Under the pieces are notes generated by a model. That model did not search any database and had not been told where the DNA came from. It worked only from the letters and a program-made list of their open reading frames with translations. From Archaeoglobales archaeon (GTDB lineage: Archaea; Halobacteriota; Archaeoglobi; Archaeoglobales; Archaeoglobaceae), in contig JASFYJ010000008.1 in assembly GCA_030055525.1 (NCBI GenBank), positions 1 through 64,000 of the forward strand: DNA of 64,000 nucleotides, in the 5' to 3' direction. A program made the position numbers and the translations under genes. How positions within the stretch are numbered: position 1 is the stretch's first letter; the number at the start of each line of letters is the position of its first letter. This document shows, piece after piece, positions 1-6,786 of the stretch.

Positions 1-1981
1 ATTCCCAATAGCGATAGCTATAGCATTAGTTATCTACGTAGCACTGCCAATAGCTGGTGAATCAGTTGGTTTAACTGGTAAAATAGCCGGTTTTTCTTGG
101 GAGGATAGTTGGAAAGTTGCGGTTGATTTCTTGATAGGTGCAGCACTGTCAGCTTTGGCAGGGTATTTAGGTATGGCAGTGACGACCAGATCTGCAAGTA
201 GAGCTGCAGAAGCTGCAAAGAAGGGCATGGGAGCATGCTTAACTGTAGCCTTTAGAGCTGGAGCTGTAATGGGAATGAGCGTTGTTGGTTTAGCTCTTCT
301 AGGAGTGACGGGGTTATACATTGCATTTGGAGCTACACCAGAAGTTGTACCATTGATAGTCGGTTTGGGATTCGGTGCAAGCTTGATATCGATGTTTATA
401 AGAGTTGGAGGAGGAATATACACAAAAGCCGCAGATTTGGCTGCTGACTTAGTTGGAAAAGTAGAGGCAGGTATTCCAGAAGATGACCCAAGGAATCCTG
501 CAGTAATTGCAGATAACGTAGGAGATAACGTTGGCGATTGTGCAGGTATGGGTTCTGATGTTTTTGAGTCGTACATAGTAATAGCAATAGCTGCGATGCT
601 GCTTGGATACTTTGCATTCCACAAAACAGATCTTTGGAATTCAGCAGTGATATTTCCGCTTCTGATTTGTGCTGCTGGCATCTTCGGCTCAATAGTTGGT
701 CTTCTCGTTGTACGCAGTGGATGGAAAGGTAAACCGATGAGTGCTCTAAACCTTTCCTTCTACGTCACGGTTTTTGTTGCTGCCATTCTCTCATACATCT
801 TCGCATCCTGGCTTTTCGCTTCAAAGCCGACGTTGATGAACACGCTAGTACTTTGCAGCATAATGGGATTCCTAGTAGTAATATTGCTTGAAAAGATCGC
901 TGATTACTACACATCCTACTCTTATCCGCCAGTAAGATCAATCTCTGAAGCTTCACAAACCGGAGCGCCAACTAATTTCCTCACCGGTTTATCTGTAGGT
1001 CTTAAAAGTACATTTCCAAGCATGCTTGTTTTAGTTACAGCTATAATCTTGTCCTACGCTTTGGGATACATTACCGCTCCACAGGATGTAGATAGAACTC
1101 TTGCAGGAATCTACGCAACTGCAATAACAACTGCTGCGATGCTTTCACTTTCTGGAATAATCATGTCCATAGATTCCTTTGGCCCAGTTTCAGATAACGC
1201 AAACGGTATTGTGGAGATGGCAAACCTTGGAGAGGAGATAAGAAAAGTCACCGATGTACTTGATGCACTTGGAAATACAACAAAAGCCACAACAAAAGGT
1301 TTTGCAATAGGTAGTGCAGCGCTTTCAGCATTGGCTCTATTCCACGCATTCAGAGTAGATGCCGCAAAGGGCTTGAATTACCTTGGAATGCAGATACCTG
1401 AGTTCTCCCTTACAGATCCTCTAGTGATCATAGGACTGCTTGTAGGTGGGCTTCTGCCATTCTACTTCAGTTCTTTCTTACTACTCGCCGTTGGAAAAAC
1501 AGGAATGAAGATGGTGGAAGAAGTTAGAAGACAGTTTAGAGAGATTAAGGGAATACTTGAAGGTACTGCTAAACCAGACTATGCAAGATGCGTCGATATT
1601 GCTACAAGAGGTGCGCTTAGGGAGCTAGCAGTTCCAGCGATATTAGCAATTCTAACTCCGATACTGCTCGGTGTTTTATTTGGAGTAAGGGCTGTAGGCG
1701 GACTGTTGATAGGATCGATCGTTTCCGGGGTATTCTTGGCATTCTGGATGACAAATGCTGGTGGCGCACTTGACAACGCTAAGAAGTACATAGAACTCGG
1801 AAACTACGGCGGAAAGGGTTCTGAGGCGCATAAGGTTGCAGTAATGGGAGATACAGTTGGAGATCCACTGAAAGATACAGCTGGTCCTGCAATCAACCCA
1901 TTGATTAAGGTTTTACAGACGATATCGATTATCTTCTTACCGTTGTTCCTTGCAACTGGCTTCATTGCACTTTATCTGTAA
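1..1981 (+). CDS. hppA: Membrane-bound proton-translocating pyrophosphatase (5' end outside window)
   Basis: Integral membrane pump coupling pyrophosphate hydrolysis to H+ (or Na+) export. The reading frame is open from base 2, so the gene starts upstream; the next ATG, at 131, is internal. Family signatures are present: DLVGKVEAGIPEDDPRNPA followed by DNVGDNVGDCAGMGSDVFES (pyrophosphate/Mg site), and near the C-terminus GDTVGDPLKDTAGPAINPL. Many hydrophobic helices alternate with charged loops. The motif GNTTKATTKG has Lys (codon 1283-1285) where K+-dependent enzymes have Ala; in this family Lys there marks the K+-independent subclass. A T-rich stretch follows the stop. Family assignment is firm; the coupling ion is inferred. 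Confidence 0.95.
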   Translation, partial: FPIAIAIALVIYVALPIAGESVGLTGKIAGFSWEDSWKVAVDFLIGAALSALAGYLGMAVTTRSASRAAEAAKKGMGACLTVAFRAGAVMGMSVVGLALLGVTGLYIAFGATPEVVPLIVGLGFGASLISMFIRVGGGIYTKAADLAADLVGKVEAGIPEDDPRNPAVIADNVGDNVGDCAGMGSDVFESYIVIAIAAMLLGYFAFHKTDLWNSAVIFPLLICAAGIFGSIVGLLVVRSGWKGKPMSALNLSFYVTVFVAAILSYIFASWLFASKPTLMNTLVLCSIMGFLVVILLEKIADYYTSYSYPPVRSISEASQTGAPTNFLTGLSVGLKSTFPSMLVLVTAIILSYALGYITAPQDVDRTLAGIYATAITTAAMLSLSGIIMSIDSFGPVSDNANGIVEMANLGEEIRKVTDVLDALGNTTKATTKGFAIGSAALSALALFHAFRVDAAKGLNYLGMQIPEFSLTDPLVIIGLLVGGLLPFYFSSFLLLAVGKTGMKMVEEVRRQFREIKGILEGTAKPDYARCVDIATRGALRELAVPAILAILTPILLGVLFGVRAVGGLLIGSIVSGVFLAFWMTNAGGALDNAKKYIELGNYGGKGSEAHKVAVMGDTVGDPLKDTAGPAINPLIKVLQTISIIFLPLFLATGFIALYL

Positions 1982-1983
1982 GA

Positions 1984-2006
1984 TTTTATTTTTTGATTTT
2001 TTATCC
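1984..2006 (+). terminator. T-rich terminator after hppA
   Basis: Two runs of five to six T residues immediately follow the hppA stop, as in typical archaeal oligo-T terminators. No hairpin is needed or seen. Confidence 0.5.
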
Positions 2007-2017
2007 TTTGAGAAAAC

Positions 2018-2025
2018 GATATAAG
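2018..2025 (+). promoter_or_regulatory. TATA box for the small-gene operon
   Basis: GATATAAG is centred about 25 bases upstream of the GTG at 2046, the usual archaeal TATA-to-start distance. This implies a leaderless transcript starting at or next to the GTG; no Shine-Dalgarno is visible. Confidence 0.5.
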
Positions 2026-2045
2026 CGACCAAAGGTACCTATCTC

Positions 2046-2309
2046 GTGGATATTGAAGAGCTAGCTCGAGCATTGAAGGTCGAAAAGCTGGCGATGATAG
2101 GTGAGAAGATAGAAGTTCACAACCTCGACACAGAAACAGCTGAAGAGATACTCGAATTTTTGAAATCCATTGCAGGTAAAAAGTCGACTGGATACGTGGC
2201 TTTCAAGGATTCAAGCATAGTGTTTAAGATGGACGAAAATAGATGTTTAATCGCAGTAACAGCGAGAGATAAAACCTTCGGAGTTTTAAAGAGGATGAGA
2301 GAGATATGA
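2046..2309 (+). CDS. Small hypothetical protein (87 aa)
   Basis: I do not recognise a named family. The protein is soluble and highly charged, with an N-terminal helical half (ELARALKVEKLAMIGEKIEV, then a second helix ending FLKSIAGKK) and a C-terminal beta-rich half (GYVAFKDSSIVFKMDENRCL). It starts with GTG, probably leaderless. Its stop overlaps the start of the next small gene in an ATGA, so the two are translationally coupled and probably work together. Codon use matches the neighbouring genes. Confidence 0.75.
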   Translation: MDIEELARALKVEKLAMIGEKIEVHNLDTETAEEILEFLKSIAGKKSTGYVAFKDSSIVFKMDENRCLIAVTARDKTFGVLKRMREI

Positions 2310-2512
2310 TAGAATACGCATACTTCGATTCGCTATACAAGGGAAACTCCAAGAGGGCCATAGAGAAACTCAAGCAAATTTGTGATATCATGAAGGCTGC
2401 GGAGATCGAGGAGATCGCTGTAGAATGCGATGGCGAAGTTTTTGTAGCTGCAAGTGACCCCATACCGGCGATAGTTATAGCGAATAGATTTATAGAAGCG
2501 AAAATTTTTTGA
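2306..2512 (+). CDS. Small hypothetical protein (68 aa)
   Basis: Unrecognised soluble protein. An N-terminal helix with Lys/Arg residues (GNSKRAIEKLKQICDIMKAA) is followed by a beta strand with acidic residues and one Cys (IEEIAVECDGEVFVAASDP) and a hydrophobic helix. It overlaps the upstream gene by four bases (ATGA), so it is the second gene of a two- or three-gene operon. No catalytic motif is visible. Confidence 0.7.
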   Translation: MIEYAYFDSLYKGNSKRAIEKLKQICDIMKAAEIEEIAVECDGEVFVAASDPIPAIVIANRFIEAKIF

Positions 2513-2517
2513 GGAAG

Positions 2518-2637
2518 TTGTTAAAAAGCCTCGGTTATGATCAGAAGATGGATCTTGACCGCATATTCAAAATTGCGGAAGAAATAGACAAGATGCCGAT
2601 AGAGGAGGTTCTTAAAAAATATAGGACTGAGGAATGA
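2518..2637 (+). CDS. Possible third mini-gene of the operon (39 aa)
   Basis: A short frame starts at TTG 2518, just after a GAGG at 2511-2514, and ends at TGA 2635-2637. The peptide is amphipathic and strongly helical (MDLDRIFKIAEEIDKMPIEE, then VLKKY). An internal ATG at 2548 would give 29 residues. It starts six bases after the previous stop and ends three bases before the convergent acyl-CoA synthetase gene. Plausible composition and tight spacing support it, but the length makes it uncertain. Confidence 0.4.
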   Translation: MLKSLGYDQKMDLDRIFKIAEEIDKMPIEEVLKKYRTEE

Positions 2638-2640
2638 CTA

Positions 2641-4263
2641 CTATTTTTTAAAGCTTTCAGCAACCATCTTCCTTATGTTCTTCTTGTCTATTTTACCAAC
2701 ACTAGTTCTTGGTAATTCTCTGACAAAAATAAACTTGTCTGGCACAGCCCACTTTGTTATAACTCCCTGTTCAACGAATTTAAGTAGATGATTTCTCAGC
2801 TCTTCTTCGCTAAGGTTCTCATTCATTGGAACAACAACAGCTAAAGGTCTTTCTCCCCACTTTTCATCCGGAACGCCAACTACGGCTGCTTCTTTAACCT
2901 TTGGATGCAAACTCAGCAAGTTTTCGAGGGTCAATGAAGAGATCCACTCCCCACCACTCTTTATAACATCTTTAAGCCTATCGACGATGGTTACATAACC
3001 TTCAGAATCCATTACAGCTATATCTCCGGTATGCAACCATCCTCCAGCCCAAAGTTCTTTCGTTTTTTCTTCATCATTAAGATAACCGTCTGTAAGCCAA
3101 GGAGCTCTCACTACAATTTCTCCCATATCCTTCTCATTCTTCTCTACATCTTTGAAGTCATCATGTACTACTCTCACATAAACCAGCGGGAATGGTATTC
3201 CTGTTTTCACAGACATTTTTAACATGTCTTCCATCGGCAAGTCGAGTAGGTGTGGTTTTACAAAAGCTCCAGTAAGAGCTGGACAGGTTTCGGACATACC
3301 GTAGGCAGCCATCGTATAGATACCTTTTTCCCTTGCCCTCTTCGCCAATCCTTCCGGCAGTTTAGCACCACCAATGAGCATCTTCCAGCCGTTAAACTTG
3401 AAACCCTCTGGCAAATTGTCGACGATCATCTGCAAAATCGTTGGAACACAGTGCGTGTATGTAACGCCCTCACTAAGAACGAGTTTAACGATCATCATCG
3501 GTTCGTATCTACCTGGATAAACATGCTTTATACCCATAAGCCACATCATGTACGGAATACCCCAGGCATGGACGTGGAACATCGGCGTGAGAGGCATGTA
3601 AACTTCTTTATCATCTTTAAGCCTTAAGGGGGATCTTATACCTGTCATCGCTATGCAACCACTTAAGGTGTGCAGTACAAGCTTTCTATGCGTAAACCAA
3701 ACACCCTTTGGTCTTCCAGTTGTACCTGTAGTGTAGCTAAGCGTTGCCATCGTGTTTTCGCTGAATTCTGGAAATTCATAATCTTTGCTTGCCTTCTTTA
3801 TCATTTCTTCATATTCTAAATCCGTTAAATTTGTTTCCGGCATTTTATCGTCGGTCATCACTATGTAGTGTTTCACTTTGGGCAACTTGGATCTTAGAGA
3901 TTCCATCAGTGGAACGAAGTCTTTGTAGACCAAAATTACCTCATCTTCAGCGTGCTGAATTGTATACAAGATATCTTCAGGGCTCAATCTGACGTTCACA
4001 GTATGTAGAACAGCCCCCATGCATGGAATTGCAAAGTAGCATTCTAGATAACGGTGTGAGTCCCATTCTAAGACGCCTATTCGGGTGCCCTTTTTCACTC
4101 CTAACTCTTCTAAAGCGTTCGCGAGTCTGTGAACTCTGTTGTAGAGGTCTTTGTAAGTGTAGCGGTGCAGGTCCCTATACACTATCTCCTGCTTTGGTGC
4201 ATAATTTACTCCATATTCCAGTATATGTCTTATTAACAACTGGTAGTCGTATGCATAGCCCAT
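2641..4263 (-). CDS. AMP-forming acyl-CoA synthetase (medium/long-chain fatty acid type)
   Basis: Activates a carboxylic acid with ATP to an acyl-adenylate, then transfers it to CoA; probably fatty acid or aromatic acid catabolism. The 540-residue length is normal for the ANL superfamily. Motifs in order: P-loop YTTGTTGRPKG (about 178-188), core AAYGMSE, GGWLHTGDIAV with the catalytic Asp, the hinge DRLKDVIKSGGEW, and PRTSVGKIDKK with the C-terminal adenylation Lys. It is a single gene, convergent with the small-gene operon. Substrate chain length cannot be read from sequence; FadD/AlkK-like enzymes are the closest functional label. Confidence 0.93.
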   Translation of the reverse strand: MGYAYDYQLLIRHILEYGVNYAPKQEIVYRDLHRYTYKDLYNRVHRLANALEELGVKKGTRIGVLEWDSHRYLECYFAIPCMGAVLHTVNVRLSPEDILYTIQHAEDEVILVYKDFVPLMESLRSKLPKVKHYIVMTDDKMPETNLTDLEYEEMIKKASKDYEFPEFSENTMATLSYTTGTTGRPKGVWFTHRKLVLHTLSGCIAMTGIRSPLRLKDDKEVYMPLTPMFHVHAWGIPYMMWLMGIKHVYPGRYEPMMIVKLVLSEGVTYTHCVPTILQMIVDNLPEGFKFNGWKMLIGGAKLPEGLAKRAREKGIYTMAAYGMSETCPALTGAFVKPHLLDLPMEDMLKMSVKTGIPFPLVYVRVVHDDFKDVEKNEKDMGEIVVRAPWLTDGYLNDEEKTKELWAGGWLHTGDIAVMDSEGYVTIVDRLKDVIKSGGEWISSLTLENLLSLHPKVKEAAVVGVPDEKWGERPLAVVVPMNENLSEEELRNHLLKFVEQGVITKWAVPDKFIFVRELPRTSVGKIDKKNIRKMVAESFKK

Positions 4264-4402
4264 GTTTCATTATTAAGCAATATCTAATTTAAAAAACTTT
4301 CGATTTTTGATTGATAATCGTTTCCAATCTTTAAGGCCTGAAATTTAAAAGATATATTTTTCAACCAAAAAGCACATAAAACGATTGCTCAACTTACTGC
4401 AA

Positions 4403-4485
4403 GCGGGGGTTGCCGAGTGGACAAAGGCGCTGGATTGAGGGTCCAGTCCCGTAGGGGTTCGGGGGTTCGAATCCCTCCCCCCGCA
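4403..4485 (+). tRNA. tRNA-Leu (GAG)
   Basis: Class II tRNA of 83 nt. Acceptor GCGGGGG (4403-4409) pairs with CCCCCGC (4478-4484), discriminator A at 4485. The anticodon stem CTGGA/TCCAG encloses loop TTGAGGG with anticodon GAG at 4437-4439. A long variable arm (TCCCGTAGGGG region) and TTCGAAT T-loop are present. No intron, and CCA is not encoded. Confidence 0.95.
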
Positions 4486-4626
4486 TGTCATTAATAAAAG
4501 AATAACGATGGAATTCAGCCTGCATTTAAGTGATCGACTTTTTAAACAAAAATCTGGAGTTCTCAAGAAAGCCTACTTCAAGGATAACGTCCTTTATCAA
4601 AATTGAGTTAAGCTGCATAGCAAAAT

Positions 4627-6120
4627 TTAAAAAGCCTTTTTTAGCATTTCAACTCTTAAAACTTCATCATGGCGTTTAGTTGCTATGTAGAGACCGAAAA
4701 TCAGGAATGGGAGGAAATAAATTGACCAAAAAACGTTTACAAGTGTGGCAAGTTTTTGCTGAAAATGATCGAGGTTCGATAGGATAAAAAGACCTTTTGC
4801 AGAAGAAACAATAAGCAGAATTAGTATTGCAATATAAGGTAGAAAGAGCCTAAAAGGTACCTTTCCCACCCTCTTCGGTGTTACAGCAAAAGGTCTTTTT
4901 CTTTTTGATAACCAAGATATAAAGGATGCGGTTATTGCTGGAAAGGATAAAAGTTCGATGGCTTGATGATAGATAAAACCTTTAATGCCGTAGAACTCCC
5001 TTGCTGCTACTACAAAAACAGCTAAGCTAGATAAGAAAAAAGGCATGTAAACCAAAAGATATAAAGAAGCATCCATTTTTAGGAATGGTTTCTCAAGAAG
5101 CAAAAAAACAATAGGAGCTGCGAGTTCAACAACTGTTAAAGGCCCCTCTTTAAACCAGTACATCCATCCGGCGATGTAATCTACAAAAACGGAGAACTCT
5201 AGCTTCGACTTTAGAAGCCTTGGAAGCAACTGAAAGCCTCCAAAAGACCATCTTGATTGCTGAATAAGGTAAGATCTAAGATCTTTTGGAGGCTCACCAT
5301 ACCATAGAAGACGTTTATCCACGTAAATACTCTTCCATTTCCTTGAATGCAATTCAACTGAGGTTGCCACATCTTCTGTAACTGTGTCCTCACATAGCCC
5401 TCCAATCTCTTCAAGAACTTTAATTCTGAAGACTGATCCAGATCCAAGGCTAAAAGCGGATTTTTCCCTGCCACGCATAACTATCCTAAGAAAAGGCTGT
5501 TGCTGCCAGTAAGATGCGATGCTAACCCCTGATTCTATCTCAGTATACACCTGCGGAACCTGAACTACAGCCACACTTTTATCGAAAAAATAGTGCAGTA
5601 TTTCGTCAAAAAAAGTACTAATTGGTCTTTGATCTGCATCAAATATAGCTAAGAGATCGTAATTACTTCCAAAAGTTTTTAAAAAGTCGTTGATGGCTCC
5701 AGCCTTGTAACCTCTTCTTGTTTTTCTCCTGAAAACTTTTATTCCAAGATCTTGAAGCGAGTCTATTTCTTTTTTTATCTCTTCTATAGATGAATCGTCA
5801 AGTACGAAAACGTCCCCCCTACCTTTCAGAGCTATAAGAGCAGAAATGGCTGTGTCTTTTACAAGTTTTGGATCTTCGTTGTATGTAGGTATGACAACAG
5901 CTATCTTGTATTCAGCGTACTTGCTTATCAGAGGCACCCTGTAACGTCTAAAGGAAATGTACTGCTTCAAATACACTAAAAAAGTAAAAATTCCTACAAC
6001 CATTCCAAGAAATACAAGATAAGAAAAGATCGAGATCCAGCCTGGAATTGAAAAAAAGTATGTTAGTGCTGCTGAAACTAGGAAAGGTGTAAGAAAAGCC
6101 GCAAAGTTTAAAACCTTCAT
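4627..6120 (-). CDS. Membrane family-2 glycosyltransferase (cellulose synthase-like)
   Basis: Processive-type GT2 glycosyltransferase that would polymerise or transfer a sugar at the membrane. Two N-terminal membrane helices (residues ~5-55) precede the GT-A domain. Motifs: IPTYNEDPK (nucleotide-sugar binding), DDSS, DADQRP (metal site, DXD equivalent), TEDVAT (acidic catalytic region) and QQSRWSFGG (the QxxRW motif of cellulose and hyaluronan synthases). At least four C-terminal helices follow. Its start overlaps the stop of the upstream 187-residue protein by four bases, so the two are coupled. The polymer made is unknown; surface exopolysaccharide is the likely guess. Confidence 0.88.
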   Translation of the reverse strand: MKVLNFAAFLTPFLVSAALTYFFSIPGWISIFSYLVFLGMVVGIFTFLVYLKQYISFRRYRVPLISKYAEYKIAVVIPTYNEDPKLVKDTAISALIALKGRGDVFVLDDSSIEEIKKEIDSLQDLGIKVFRRKTRRGYKAGAINDFLKTFGSNYDLLAIFDADQRPISTFFDEILHYFFDKSVAVVQVPQVYTEIESGVSIASYWQQQPFLRIVMRGREKSAFSLGSGSVFRIKVLEEIGGLCEDTVTEDVATSVELHSRKWKSIYVDKRLLWYGEPPKDLRSYLIQQSRWSFGGFQLLPRLLKSKLEFSVFVDYIAGWMYWFKEGPLTVVELAAPIVFLLLEKPFLKMDASLYLLVYMPFFLSSLAVFVVAAREFYGIKGFIYHQAIELLSFPAITASFISWLSKRKRPFAVTPKRVGKVPFRLFLPYIAILILLIVSSAKGLFILSNLDHFQQKLATLVNVFWSIYFLPFLIFGLYIATKRHDEVLRVEMLKKAF

Positions 6121-6680
6121 TCAAATACACTCCAAACTTGTGGAGAGTGATCCATAATAACTACAGCATCCGCAAACTGTGAAAGTATATCCGGCCTGTA
6201 TTCTACTTTCTCGTAAACCAGCATGAACGTGGCATCCAAACTTCGGAAATCCATCGTAAGTATCCTCCAGAACTCCTCTTCAACGATGTTTTGATCCATA
6301 CCCAATATCGTCGGAGGTAGATCGTTCGCTCTGTAGATGATGACAGCGTCAAAATTGAATTTTTTCATCTCTGTTGTTATCTCATTCACTATCTGTTTAA
6401 CAAGTCGTTGCAGATCTCTTACATTTGTTATGTGCAGTCTTATATCGAAATATTTCTCGGAAAGAATGTACAAAGCAGAGTTTGAAAGTTTATCTCTCAG
6501 GATCGTTTCGTATCCCCTCATAGTAAGTATAAATAGAACATCGTAACCAAGATGATCTACAACACTCTTAAACAATCCTTTACTTCTTACACCTACAACT
6601 TCAACTACCTTTTTTCCTTTAACTCGAGACCTAATGAACCTACCGAAATCATGATGTATGCTGCTCATGCCGATAAGCAT
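6117..6680 (-). CDS. Hypothetical protein coupled to the glycosyltransferase; possibly a degenerate RecA/KaiC-like fold
   Basis: 187 residues, no clear family. It alternates hydrophobic strands and charged helices (KKVVEVVGVRSKGLF, YDVLFILTMRGYE, FDAVIIYRANDLPPT, DAVVIMDHSP), resembling an alpha/beta Rossmann- or RecA-like protein. No Walker A motif is visible. The segment LDATFMLVYEKVEYRPDIL followed by an aspartate-rich strand resembles the C-terminal part of KaiC/GvpD-type ATPases; this is inference only. Translation may start at the second Met (residue 5). It is translationally coupled to the glycosyltransferase, suggesting a regulatory or partner role. Confidence 0.6.
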   Translation of the reverse strand: MLIGMSSIHHDFGRFIRSRVKGKKVVEVVGVRSKGLFKSVVDHLGYDVLFILTMRGYETILRDKLSNSALYILSEKYFDIRLHITNVRDLQRLVKQIVNEITTEMKKFNFDAVIIYRANDLPPTILGMDQNIVEEEFWRILTMDFRSLDATFMLVYEKVEYRPDILSQFADAVVIMDHSPQVWSVFE

Positions 6681-6786
6681 CCAATTTTCATTTTTATTAA
6701 CTTTTTTGAAGATTTTTTACGTTTATATTGACTGTACTTTTACCTTATTAAGCTTATGCTAAAGGTAGGATCTTATTCTATGCAGT

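Noticed and set aside
34-681. Minus-strand 215-residue frame opposite hppA
   Set aside because: Shadow of the pyrophosphatase; low-complexity Ala/Pro/Ser translation without any family pattern.
4345-4566. Minus-strand 73-residue frame over tRNA-Leu(GAG)
   Set aside because: Contains the tell-tale antisense-tRNA peptide GGRDSNPRTPTGL; not a gene.
4508-4606. Plus-strand 32-codon frame after tRNA-Leu
   Set aside because: No ribosome site, no promoter spacing and no recognisable content.
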